Positions 52,928 through 60,874 of a DNA stretch of 64,000 nt are shown here, piece after piece. This stretch comes from Microbacterium aoyamense (GTDB taxonomy: Bacteria > Actinomycetota > Actinomycetes > Actinomycetales > Microbacteriaceae), in the NCBI RefSeq assembly GCF_023155855.1, contig NZ_JAKNUT010000002.1, positions 310,001 through 374,000 of the forward strand, read 5' to 3'. The notes beneath the pieces are model-generated. The model was not told where the DNA came from and ran no database searches. It was given only the letters and a program-made list of their open reading frames with translations. Every line of letters starts with the position of its first letter. The first letter of the stretch is position 1. Position numbers and translations under genes: made by a program.

Positions 52928-54379
52928 ATGACTATCGCAACGACCGCCCCGGCCACCAAGCAGGTCGCCATCAACGACATCGGATCTGCTGAGGACTTCC
53001 TGGCCGCGGTCGAACTGACCATCAAGTCCTTCAACGACGGAGACCTCATCGAAGGCACCGTCGTGAAGGTCGACCGCGACGAGGTCCTCCTCGACGTCGG
53101 CTTCAAGACCGAGGGCGTCATCCCCTCGCGCGAGCTTTCCATCAAGCACGACGTCGACCCCAACGAGGTCGTCAAGGTCGGCGACGCCGTCGAGGCGCTC
53201 GTTCTCCAGAAGGAGGACAAGGAAGGCCGTCTCATCCTGTCGAAGAAGCGTGCGCAGTACGAGCGCGCGTGGGGCGACGTGGAGAAGATCAAGGAGAACG
53301 ACGGCGTCGTGACCGGTCAGGTCATCGAGGTCGTCAAGGGCGGCCTCATCGTCGACATCGGCCTCCGCGGCTTCCTCCCGGCTTCGCTCATCGAGCTGCG
53401 CCGTGTCCGCGACCTCACGCCGTACCTCGGCCAGGAGATCGAGGCCAAGATCCTCGAGCTCGACAAGAACCGCAACAACGTCGTGCTCTCGCGCCGCGCC
53501 CTGCTCGAGCAGACGCAGTCCGAGTCGCGCACCACGTTCCTCAACAACCTCCACAAGGGTCAGGTCCGCAAGGGCACCGTCTCGTCGATCGTCAACTTCG
53601 GTGCGTTCGTCGACCTCGGTGGCGTCGACGGTCTCGTCCACGTCTCGGAGCTCTCGTGGAAGCACATCGAGCACGCGTCCGAGGTCGTCGAGGTCGGTCA
53701 GGAAGTCACCGTCGAGATCCTCGAGGTCGACCTCGACCGTGAGCGCGTGTCGCTCTCGCTCAAGGCGACGCAGGAGGACCCGTGGCAGGTCTTCGCCCGC
53801 ACGCACGCGATCGGTCAGGTCGCTCCGGGCAAGGTCACCAAGCTCGTTCCGTTCGGTGCGTTCGTCCGCGTCGCCGACGGCATCGAGGGCCTCGTGCACA
53901 TCTCGGAGCTCTCGGGCAAGCACGTCGAGCTCGCCGAGCAGGTCGTCTCGGTCGGCGAAGAGGTCTTCGTCAAGATCATCGACATCGACCTCGAGCGTCG
54001 CCGCATCTCGCTCTCGCTCAAGCAGGCGAACGAGTCGGTCGACCCCAACGGCACCGAGTTCGACCCGGCGCTTTACGGCATGGTCACCGAGTACGACGAG
54101 AACGGCGAGTACAAGTACCCGGACGGCTTCGACGCCGTGAACGGTGTCTGGCTCGAAGGCTTCGACGCCGAGCGCGAGAAGTGGGAGCAGGAGTACGCGG
54201 CTGCCCAGGCTCGCTGGGAGCAGCACAAGGCTGCTGTCGCCAAGGCCATCGAGGCCGAGGCGAACTCGCCCGTCGCCGAGTCGGGTGCGTCCTCGTTCTC
54301 GTCCGAGTCGAACTCGGGCGGCACGCTCGCCGACGACGAGGCCCTCGCGGCGCTTCGCGAGAAGCTCTCGGGTCGCTGA
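52928..54379 (+). CDS. rpsA: 30S ribosomal protein S1
   Basis: S1 (483 residues) has four S1 OB-fold domains at about residues 35-105, 120-190, 205-275 and 290-362. Each is recognisable by repeats such as GDLIEGTVVKVDRDEVLLDVGF, GLIVDIGLRGFLPASLI, VNFGAFVDLGGVDGLVHVSEL and VPFGAFVRVADGIEGLVHISEL. The C-terminal part is acidic and low-complexity, as in other actinobacteria, where S1 has four rather than six domains. The ATG at 52928 was chosen over an in-frame start 16 codons upstream because it matches the family N-terminus. Confidence 0.97.
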   Translation: MTIATTAPATKQVAINDIGSAEDFLAAVELTIKSFNDGDLIEGTVVKVDRDEVLLDVGFKTEGVIPSRELSIKHDVDPNEVVKVGDAVEALVLQKEDKEGRLILSKKRAQYERAWGDVEKIKENDGVVTGQVIEVVKGGLIVDIGLRGFLPASLIELRRVRDLTPYLGQEIEAKILELDKNRNNVVLSRRALLEQTQSESRTTFLNNLHKGQVRKGTVSSIVNFGAFVDLGGVDGLVHVSELSWKHIEHASEVVEVGQEVTVEILEVDLDRERVSLSLKATQEDPWQVFARTHAIGQVAPGKVTKLVPFGAFVRVADGIEGLVHISELSGKHVELAEQVVSVGEEVFVKIIDIDLERRRISLSLKQANESVDPNGTEFDPALYGMVTEYDENGEYKYPDGFDAVNGVWLEGFDAEREKWEQEYAAAQARWEQHKAAVAKAIEAEANSPVAESGASSFSSESNSGGTLADDEALAALREKLSGR

Positions 54380-54394
54380 TCCGCAGCACGCTCT

Positions 54395-54440
54395 GAAGCG
54401 GGCCGTCAGCCGTTCCTCGGAACGGGTGGCGGCCCGCTTC
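54395..54440 (+). terminator. Strong terminator hairpin after rpsA
   Basis: GAAGCGGGCC (54395-54404) pairs with GGCCCGCTTC (54431-54440), with CCGTTC/GAACGG inside around CTCG. No T-tract follows. Confidence 0.85.
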
Positions 54441-54515
54441 CCTTGTCGGCGCCGGTCGGGCCGTCAGCCGTTCTTCGGAACGGGTGGCGGCCCGCTTCCG
54501 CTGTCGGCGCCGGTC
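54400..54515 (+). repeat. 58-bp tandem duplication of the rpsA terminator
   Basis: A 58-base unit starting GGGCCGTCAGCCG occurs at 54400-54457 and 54458-54515 with three mismatches. The second hairpin has a TTCG tetraloop (CCGTTC-TTCG-GAACGG) where the first has CTCG. The second copy ends three bases before the TACGGT box of the next gene. Confidence 0.9.
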
Positions 54516-54517
54516 GG

Positions 54518-54523
54518 TACGGT
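54518..54523 (+). promoter_or_regulatory. Predicted -10 box, leaderless start of the GIY-YIG-like gene
   Basis: TACGGT lies six bases before the GTG at 54530. Confidence 0.4.
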
Positions 54524-54529
54524 CGATCC

Positions 54530-55081
54530 GTGCCCTCTTCTTCCTGCCTCGTGGGCGATGGATGCCGGGGCCTCGTGCCGCCGGATTCGCCGATCGCTCT
54601 GTGCGAGCGGCACCTCGCGATCGCGGGGGAGTCCGCGTCCGTGTCCTTCGGCGCGACGGACCTGTTGCCGTCGCCCTGTCTGCTCTGCCGGTCCCGGCTC
54701 GGTGTGCGCTGGCCGTCGGGGTGGCTGTGCGCCGTGTGCGAGTGGCCCTACGGCGAGATCCCCGACACCGACCTGCCGCCGCCGCGCGTGGACGTCGTCT
54801 ACTACCTGCGGTTCGACGACCGGATCAAGATCGGCACGAGCGTCAATCCGCGGCAGCGGTTCGCGGCCATCTGGCATGACGAGGTGCTCGCCTTCGAGCG
54901 CGGCGACCGCACGCTCGAACGCCACCGGCACGAGCAATTCGCCGACGAGCGCTTCGCCCGCACCGAGTGGTTCGAGGCATCCATCCCCTTGCGGGAGCAC
55001 ATCGAAACGCTCGCCGGCGGAATCGACCCGTGGAGTCGGTATGCACGCTGGGTCAGCGAGGCCGTCGCGTTGCGCGGGTGA
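54530..55081 (+). CDS. GIY-YIG/T5orf172-like nuclease-fold protein with N-terminal Cys clusters
   Basis: A 183-residue protein. The C-terminal half matches the T5orf172 branch of the GIY-YIG fold: VVYYLRFDDRIKIGTSVNPRQRF, then LERHRHEQFADERFARTEWFEAS. The N-terminal half has several cysteines and histidines (CLVGDGCRG, CERH, CLLCRSRLG, CAVCEWPYGE) that may bind zinc. It could be a DNA-interacting protein. The start was set at 54530; a frame further upstream runs through the terminator repeat and is not credible. Confidence 0.75.
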   Translation: MPSSSCLVGDGCRGLVPPDSPIALCERHLAIAGESASVSFGATDLLPSPCLLCRSRLGVRWPSGWLCAVCEWPYGEIPDTDLPPPRVDVVYYLRFDDRIKIGTSVNPRQRFAAIWHDEVLAFERGDRTLERHRHEQFADERFARTEWFEASIPLREHIETLAGGIDPWSRYARWVSEAVALRG

Positions 55082-55097
55082 ACGGGCGCAGGAGCGA

Positions 55098-55103
55098 TAG
55101 CGT
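55098..55103 (+). promoter_or_regulatory. Predicted -10 box, leaderless start of the kinase gene
   Basis: TAGCGT lies six bases before the ATG at 55110. Confidence 0.45.
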
Positions 55104-55109
55104 CGGTGC

Positions 55110-56813
55110 ATGGCATCCCCCGTTCGCGCATCGCGCATCTCGAGGGGTGAGCTGTTCGAGGGGCGCACGCGCGCGAGGACCGCCCTGTTGAATCAGCTCC
55201 TCCTGGGCGCTGTCGTGCTGCTGCTGGCCATCGTCGGCTTCGTGCGCCCTTTCGAGGGCGACCGGGCGCTCTTCTACCTCGCGGTCGTCATCGTCTTCGT
55301 CGCGACGGCCGCTGCGATCGTCGTTCCCTGGAACCGTATCCCCGCGACGGTGAGCGCCGTCGTGCCGATCGTGGACGTCGTCGCCATCGCGATGATGAGC
55401 GAAGCGAGCTCGACGTCGGGCTTCAGCCTGCTGTTCATCTTCCCGGCCATGTGGCTCGCGGGCAGCTTCGGGATGCCGGGACTCGTGTTCGGCGTGGCAT
55501 CCATCTGCATCGTCTACACCGTGCAGTCGATCACGGACGAGAACGATGTCTCGATCACGACGCTTCTCCCGCCGTTCGCCGTCATCGCACTCGCCACGAC
55601 GAGCTACATCACCGCTCGCCGCGCCAGGATGCAGCGTTATCTGCTCGACGCGCAGACCCGACTGCTCGGTCAGGCGCTCTCGCAGGCTCGCCAACAGGAG
55701 GAGACGGTGACGGAGGTCCTCGACGCGGTCGACTTCGGCATCATCCGCATCGATGCGGACGGCCGCATCGCCGTCACGAACGAGGCGCACTGGTCGCTGC
55801 AGAGCTTCCCCGATCCCGCCGATCCGACGGGGCCGCCCATCGTCCGGCCGGCGTATGCGCGTGACGGAATCACGCTCCTGGCGGCCCGGCGGCAGCCGCT
55901 CGCACGCGCCCTGCGCGGCGAAGCGTTCGACGACGAGGTCGTGTGGTTCGGCGAGCCGGGCGAGGAACGTCGCGCTCTCACGATCACGACACGACGTGTG
56001 CACAACGACGACGGCAGTCCGGCGGGAGCCGTCGTCATCTCGCGCGACATCACGGTCGAGTTGAGCGCGATCCGCGCGCGCGAGGACCTCGTGGCCTCCG
56101 TCTCGCACGAGCTGCGGACGCCGTTGACGTCGATCGTCGGCTACCTCGAGCTCGTTCTCGACGAAGAAGGTCTCGCGCCGTCCGCGCGCCGCGGCCTCGA
56201 AGTCGCGGAGCGCAACGCGAACCGACTGCTCACGATCATCGCCGACATCCTCGCCGCCTCGGGTCGCGGTCGCTCGACGATCGAGCTCAGCATCCATCCC
56301 GAACCCACCGACATCTCGGTGATCGCGGCAGCCGCCGTCGAGCTGCAGACGCCGCGCGCCGCCGAACGCGGGATCACGATCGATGCGTCGGGGCTCGAGC
56401 CGGCGATCGCCAATGTCGATCCATCGCGGCTGCGACAGGTGCTCGACAATCTGCTGTCGAACGCGGTCAAGTACAACGTGGATGACGGCACGATCGACGT
56501 CGGCACGACGGCCGACGCCGACCACGCATGGATCGTCGTCCGGGACTCGGGCACCGGCATCTCGGACACCGAGCTGCCCCAGTTGTTCGGACGATTCTTC
56601 CGCGCCGACGCCGTACGCAAGACCTCGACGCACGGAAGCGGGCTCGGACTCTCGATCAGTCGGGACATCATCCGCTCGCACGGAGGCGAGATCACGGTGC
56701 AGAGCGAGCTCGGCGTCGGCACGACGTTCGTCGTCCGGCTGCCGCTGCGCGCGGCACCGGCGACCGGGCTGATCGACGTCGTGGCCACGCCCACCCCTCA
56801 GGAGGAATCATGA
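55110..56813 (+). CDS. Membrane sensor histidine kinase with PAS-like domain
   Basis: A 567-residue kinase with five or six membrane helices in residues 25-175 and a short coiled linker. A PAS-like domain spans about 195-325 (TEVLDAVDFGIIRIDADGRIAVTNEA). The dimerisation domain is SVSHELRTPLTSIVGYLE, with the phosphorylated His at about residue 333. The ATPase has VLDNLLSNAVKYN (N box, about 446), VVRDSGTGISDTELPQLFGRF and HGSGLGLSI. It shares four bases with the next gene. The OmpR-type regulator at 58002-58799 is the only orphan partner in the window. Confidence 0.93.
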   Translation: MASPVRASRISRGELFEGRTRARTALLNQLLLGAVVLLLAIVGFVRPFEGDRALFYLAVVIVFVATAAAIVVPWNRIPATVSAVVPIVDVVAIAMMSEASSTSGFSLLFIFPAMWLAGSFGMPGLVFGVASICIVYTVQSITDENDVSITTLLPPFAVIALATTSYITARRARMQRYLLDAQTRLLGQALSQARQQEETVTEVLDAVDFGIIRIDADGRIAVTNEAHWSLQSFPDPADPTGPPIVRPAYARDGITLLAARRQPLARALRGEAFDDEVVWFGEPGEERRALTITTRRVHNDDGSPAGAVVISRDITVELSAIRAREDLVASVSHELRTPLTSIVGYLELVLDEEGLAPSARRGLEVAERNANRLLTIIADILAASGRGRSTIELSIHPEPTDISVIAAAAVELQTPRAAERGITIDASGLEPAIANVDPSRLRQVLDNLLSNAVKYNVDDGTIDVGTTADADHAWIVVRDSGTGISDTELPQLFGRFFRADAVRKTSTHGSGLGLSISRDIIRSHGGEITVQSELGVGTTFVVRLPLRAAPATGLIDVVATPTPQEES

Positions 56814-57976
56814 GTCTGGATCTCTATACGGTCTCGCTGCTGACCGCGCTCGTGGTCGTCGTCTCGAGCGTCGTGTTCCTGGTCGGGATGCTGCTGCGCA
56901 AGGACGAGGACGCCGGGCGGCTCTGGGGGCTCGCCTTCCTCATGGGGCTGCTCACGGTCGTGTCGTATCTGGTCTGGGCGGCGACGCCCGACTCCTGGTG
57001 GGCCGTCGCGGTCGGCAACGCCGCTTTCGTGGCCAACATCGGCAGCATGTGGCTCGGTGCTCGACGGTTCAACAACCACCCGATCGGCATCGCGAGCATC
57101 GCGGTGGGCGTCGGCGCGGTCGCGGCGGCCGTCGCAGTCGCTCTCGAGGGCCCGGCCGGCGGCGACTGGGCGGGCGCTGCCGTCTTCCTGGCCGGGGTGA
57201 TGCTGTTCGCGGGGCTCGGAGCTTTCGAGTGCCTGCGGGGCGAGATGGGCCAGAATCGTCTCGCCTGGGCGATGTCGGTGAGCCTCGGGCTCGTGACGGT
57301 GTTCTTCGCCGTGCGCATCGTCGCCTTCTTCGCACTCGGAGTCGACAGCGAGTTCTTCCGGACCTGGCTCGACACCGTCCCGGCGAGCTTCCTCACGATC
57401 ACGCTCTCGATCGTCGCCGTGGTGGTCACGACCGTGCTGCTGTCGGGACGCGCGCGGCTCACGGCATCCATCGATCCCGAACGTCTCACGCTCAGCGACG
57501 ACGACGTCCTGCCCGAAGTGTCCTTCGCACACGTTCTGCTCGACATGACAGCCCGCGCGCGGCGCCGCGAGGACCTCGTCGGTGTCGTCTCGCTGCGCAT
57601 CGACGACCTGCCCGCCATCGCGACGGCGTTCGGCAGCGAAGCCGCTGCGGGGGTCGGCAACGCGTTCCGGGCGATCGTGCGCCGGTACGCGCCGACGAGC
57701 GCGTTCGTCGGCATGGACGGCCAGACCGGCCTGCTCGTCGGCATCCAGGCGGACTCCGAGACGGATGCGAGCCGCATCGCGATGCGGATCCGGCGCGGAC
57801 TCTTCGACGAGCTCAGCGGGGTCGTCGGCGTCATCCTGCCCGTCGTCGGCGTCGGCATCAGCCTGAGCTCGCGGTGCGGCTACGAGCCGGGCGTGCTCAT
57901 CCGCGAGGCGCGGACAGCGGCGCGGGAGGCCGCAGCGAGTCCGGACAAGGTCGTCGTGCTCTCACGCGGTGACTGA
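56810..57976 (+). CDS. Membrane protein with a degenerate GGDEF-like domain
   Basis: A 388-residue protein with about seven membrane helices in residues 1-215 and a C-terminal domain at about 235-385 following the GGDEF fold order. FAHVLLDMTARARRREDLVGVVSLRIDDLPAIATAFG corresponds to the metal/substrate strand and helix. FVGMDGQTGLLVG (about 299) stands where the active GGDEF signature should be, and VGVILPVVGVGISLSSRCGYEPGVLIREARTAA corresponds to the final beta-alpha units. It lacks GGDEF residues, so synthesis of cyclic-di-GMP is unlikely; nucleotide sensing is possible. AGGAGG precedes the ATG, which overlaps the kinase stop. Confidence 0.8.
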   Translation: MSLDLYTVSLLTALVVVVSSVVFLVGMLLRKDEDAGRLWGLAFLMGLLTVVSYLVWAATPDSWWAVAVGNAAFVANIGSMWLGARRFNNHPIGIASIAVGVGAVAAAVAVALEGPAGGDWAGAAVFLAGVMLFAGLGAFECLRGEMGQNRLAWAMSVSLGLVTVFFAVRIVAFFALGVDSEFFRTWLDTVPASFLTITLSIVAVVVTTVLLSGRARLTASIDPERLTLSDDDVLPEVSFAHVLLDMTARARRREDLVGVVSLRIDDLPAIATAFGSEAAAGVGNAFRAIVRRYAPTSAFVGMDGQTGLLVGIQADSETDASRIAMRIRRGLFDELSGVVGVILPVVGVGISLSSRCGYEPGVLIREARTAAREAAASPDKVVVLSRGD

Positions 57977-58001
57977 TCAGCGGCCTCGGGCGGCAGCCTC
58001 G

Positions 58002-58799
58002 TCAGCGGGTCAGCCGGTACCCGACGCCGCGCACCGTCTCGATCCAGCGCGGGTTGCTCGGAGTCTCGCCGAGCTTGCGCCGCAGGTTCGCCATGTGCAC
58101 CTCGATGGCGCGCGCGTCGGCGTCGCTGACGTAGTCGCTGCCATAGCTGTCGCCGCGCAGCATGAGCGCGAGGTCCGTCTTGCCGACGACGCGGCCTCGG
58201 GCGGCCAGGAGCTCCGCGAGGATGTCGAACTCGCTGCGGGTGAGGTCGCACTCCTCGCCATCGCGGCTCACGATGCGCATGGCGGGATGCACGCGCAGGC
58301 CGCGATGCTCGAGCCACGCACCGTCGTCCGTCGGCGCCCCGGCGGCAGCGGGCGCGGCACCCGCGGGCGCCTCGACGTCGGCGGCGGCATCGGCCGGAGC
58401 CGCGCTGTGCACGCGGGGCCGGCGCAGCATCGCCTCGATACGGGCACGGAGTTCGCGCGGGCGGAAGGGCTTCGTGACGTAGTCGTCGGCACCCGATTCG
58501 AGGCCCTGCAGGGCATCGATCTCTTCGCTGCGAGCGGTGAGCATGACGATGTACGTGCTGCTGATGGCGCGCACGCGCTTGGCTGTCTCGAACCCGTCGA
58601 TGCCGGGCATGCTGACGTCGAGCGTCGTCACGACGGGGCGATGCTCGCGCACGAGTTCGATGCCTTCCAGGCCCGACGCCGCCGCGTGGACTTCGAAACC
58701 GGCCGAGGCGAGGACGTCGCTCAGAAGCTGCCGGATGTCGGCTTCGTCCTCGATCACGACGGCGACGCGGTTCTCGTCCACGCTCACACTCCCGCTCAT
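58002..58799 (-). CDS. OmpR/PhoB-family response regulator
   Basis: A 265-residue regulator. The receiver has VAVVIEDEADIRQLLSDVLASAG, the phosphoacceptor Asp in TLDVSMPGIDGFE, YIVMLTARSEE and GADDYVTKPFRPRELRARIEAML. An Ala/Pro-rich linker of about 45 residues follows. The winged helix has CDLTRSEFDILAELLAARGRV and RAIEVHMANLRRKLGE, then WIETVRGVGYRL. I chose ATG at 58799. An ATG at 58889 overlaps the stop of the preceding exported-protein gene by four bases, but the extra 30 codons contain rare codons and do not align with the family. Same strand as the exported-protein operon. Confidence 0.9.
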   Translation of the reverse strand: MSGSVSVDENRVAVVIEDEADIRQLLSDVLASAGFEVHAAASGLEGIELVREHRPVVTTLDVSMPGIDGFETAKRVRAISSTYIVMLTARSEEIDALQGLESGADDYVTKPFRPRELRARIEAMLRRPRVHSAAPADAAADVEAPAGAAPAAAGAPTDDGAWLEHRGLRVHPAMRIVSRDGEECDLTRSEFDILAELLAARGRVVGKTDLALMLRGDSYGSDYVSDADARAIEVHMANLRRKLGETPSNPRWIETVRGVGYRLTR

Positions 58800-58885
58800 C
58801 GATTCTTCGGAAGCTCTAGGCCCCGTGACATCCGCGATGATATCCCAGAAGACCTCACGGAAGCGGCGGCCCGCCACGTCGTTGC

Positions 58886-59518
58886 TCATTTGCACGTCAC
58901 CCCCGTTCCGCGCTTGTCGACCATGGTGAAGTAGAAGGTCCGCGACGACTGCCAGAACTGGCCCGTGTTGGCCACGAGCTTGGGCAGCTCGGAGCATGCG
59001 GAGGTCGGGGTGATCTCGCCGCCGGTCGTGGCGGCGTTGTTCCACTTCCACGTGCCGACCCCGGTGTCGCTGCCCAGCGTCGCGGCGTTGAGGTCGAGGG
59101 TGAGCTGGACGTATCCCGAACCGGCGTTGGACTGGACATCGACGTAGTAGTTGCGGAAGTGCTGCGAGTTGTCGCCCCACTGGTCGTAGCGCACCTTGGT
59201 CACGGTGCAGGTTCCGCCCTGCATGACCGTGCCGTTCTGGTTCATCGCGACGCAGCCGTACGTGGCGGCGGGTGGCGCGGGCGCCCAGTCGCCCGACGTC
59301 ACGGCAGCGGACGAGTACGAGGCATCCGTCCACGCCGCCTGCGTCGGAGCGACGGATGCGGCGGCCACCGCGACACCGGCGACGAGAGCGAGCGCGGCCA
59401 CGAGTGCGAGCGCCCGCGAGCGCCACGAGGGTGAACCGGCCATGGCGGCCGTCATCGGCGCGGCCCCCACCGCGACATCGATGACGGCCGCACGGCCGAC
59501 CGTTGATCGCCGGCTCAT
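58886..59518 (-). CDS. SipW-type alternate-signal exported protein
   Basis: A 210-residue protein with a long N-terminal signal: charged residues, then ALALVAALALVAGVAVAAASVAPTQAAWTDASYSSAAV, in two parts, ending in the AAWTD motif typical of proteins processed by SipW-like signal peptidases. The mature part is beta-rich with four cysteines (YGCVAM, GGTCTV, TSACSEL and the C-terminal TCK) and many Asn, Thr and Gly. It probably sits at the surface or forms fibres. The ATG overlaps the signal peptidase stop by four bases. Confidence 0.8.
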   Translation of the reverse strand: MSRRSTVGRAAVIDVAVGAAPMTAAMAGSPSWRSRALALVAALALVAGVAVAAASVAPTQAAWTDASYSSAAVTSGDWAPAPPAATYGCVAMNQNGTVMQGGTCTVTKVRYDQWGDNSQHFRNYYVDVQSNAGSGYVQLTLDLNAATLGSDTGVGTWKWNNAATTGGEITPTSACSELPKLVANTGQFWQSSRTFYFTMVDKRGTGVTCK

Positions 59519-60057
59519 CCGGTGGCCCCCGCCACGCGGTGGGCACGGGAGCGCGTCTTCGGGTCACGCGCGACCGGTGCCGGGATCAGCCACGTGATGC
59601 CCAGGAGGGCGACGAGACCGATCATGAGCGGGATCGCAACAGCCGGAGTCGTGACGCGCGAGATGACCGTGCCGGCCCCCGCCAGCTGCATCGTCGGCTT
59701 CCACACTTCCCCCGAGATGTGGTAGTCGAGCGCGTCCTCGAACTCGTTGTTGTCGCCCTTCATCGTGACGAGGAAGCCGTCCCCTTCGGCTTCGATCGCC
59801 ACGATGCGGTGCGTCACGAGGTGACTCGTGAGCTCACTCGGAAGGCTCACCACGTCGCCGACCCCCAGATCGGCGGCGGATGCCTTCGTCGCGACGAGCA
59901 GGTCGCCCGTCATGATGCCGGGCTCCATCGAACCCGAGATCACGATGAGCGGCTTGATGATGCCGGCGGCCGTCGCTCCCCAGACCAGGCCGCAGGCGAT
60001 TCCGACAGCGGCGAGAGCCCAGAGGGCGACCATGGCGATGCGACGAAGCGTGTTCAC
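59515..60057 (-). CDS. SipW-type signal peptidase I (Ser/His class)
   Basis: A 180-residue membrane protease. Catalytic Ser43 is in ISGSMEPGIMTGDLL. His83 in HLVTHRIVAIEAEG takes the place of the lysine of ordinary signal peptidase I, as in the SipW/ER-type enzymes. GDNNEFEDALDY and an N-terminal and a C-terminal membrane helix are also present. It lies between two genes with AAWTD-type signals, so it is probably the dedicated processing enzyme for them. Confidence 0.93.
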   Translation of the reverse strand: MNTLRRIAMVALWALAAVGIACGLVWGATAAGIIKPLIVISGSMEPGIMTGDLLVATKASAADLGVGDVVSLPSELTSHLVTHRIVAIEAEGDGFLVTMKGDNNEFEDALDYHISGEVWKPTMQLAGAGTVISRVTTPAVAIPLMIGLVALLGITWLIPAPVARDPKTRSRAHRVAGATG

Positions 60058-60105
60058 GATGTTCTCCTCTGGGTCTCGTAGCTGCGGAAGGGTGATGGAT
60101 CAGGG

Positions 60106-60669
60106 TCAGGAGGTGGCTTCGCCGGCGAGCGTGACGACGATCGTGCCGGACTTGCCCTTGTTGGCGACGTCCCAGTCGGCCGGTGCCGTCACGGTGAGCG
60201 TGAAGGCGTCGGTGTCGCCGGTCGAACCCGACGGTGCGAGCGATGCGGCGAGGTCGCCGACCTCGGCCTTGGGGTTGGTCGCGAAGGTGGAGCCGGCCCA
60301 CTCGACGGACGAGACGAGCTTGGCGTTGACGTTGCCCGCGTTCTTGACGTAGAGCGTGACGGTGCGCGTCTGACCCGGCAGGAGCTTCGCGAACTTGTCG
60401 GCCGCGACCGTGATCTGCACGGCCTTCTTGTCGTCCGACTGCTTCCAGTCCTTGTTGTCGAGCGAGGCCTGCAGATCGAAGGTCGCGCCGTCGGCGGCCG
60501 CAGCCATGAACACGTTGTCGGTCCAGGCCGCGCTCGTGAGCGCGGCGCCGACGCCGCCGACCGCGAGGGTCGCGAGGGCGAAGGCCACGATGGGGCGACG
60601 CTTGTTCTTCTTGGGAGCCGCCGTGCGGTTCTCGCGGCGAGTGGTGGGCTGCGTGGTGAGGTCCGACAT
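60106..60669 (-). CDS. Alternate-signal exported protein, TasA/camelysin-like
   Basis: A 187-residue protein with a basic N-terminus (RRENRTAAPKKNKRRP). The signal helix IVAFALATLAVGGVGAALTSAAWTD ends in the SipW-type SAAWTD motif. The mature domain of about 135 residues is Lys/Asp/Thr-rich and beta-stranded (TRTVTLYVKNAGNVNAKLVSSVEW, GTIVVTLAGEA). This resembles the actinobacterial alternate-signal-mediated exported proteins related to TasA. GAAAGG precedes the ATG. It is the first gene of the operon exported protein - SipW - exported protein, with the regulator after it on the same strand. Confidence 0.88.
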   Translation of the reverse strand: MSDLTTQPTTRRENRTAAPKKNKRRPIVAFALATLAVGGVGAALTSAAWTDNVFMAAAADGATFDLQASLDNKDWKQSDDKKAVQITVAADKFAKLLPGQTRTVTLYVKNAGNVNAKLVSSVEWAGSTFATNPKAEVGDLAASLAPSGSTGDTDAFTLTVTAPADWDVANKGKSGTIVVTLAGEATS

Positions 60670-60751
60670 GACGTGCCTTTCGAGGAAGTGTGGGTGTCGC
60701 CTGGAGTGATCCCCCCGGATCTTTCGACTCCGTTCGCTTGCGACATGAGAG

Positions 60752-60832
60752 ACGGTATGGGCCCGTCCTCAGGGCGTCCTTGGCTGAGGCTCAGGAGCGT
60801 CTTCAGATGCCCGTCCTGAGCCAAACCTGAGC
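60752..60832. promoter_or_regulatory. Phased CCTGAGC boxes upstream of the SipW operon
   Basis: CCTGAGC at 60815-60821 and 60826-60832 (plus strand, 11 bases apart). GCTCAGG at 60789-60795 and CCTCAGG at 60767-60773 (22 bases apart) are the same motif on the minus strand. TACCGT (minus 60757-60752) could be the -10 of the SipW operon, so the minus-strand boxes lie at and upstream of its -35 position. An 11-base phasing is typical of OmpR-family sites. Confidence 0.55.
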
Positions 60833-60874
60833 GACGGGCGTCGAGGATGCCGCGGGCGTGGCATCCTCGAAGTC

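Noticed and set aside
60862..60874. Leaderless start for coaE
   Set aside because: The bases before the ATG give only CATCCT with seven bases, which lacks the leading T of TAnnnT and lies in a repeat-like GCATCC context.
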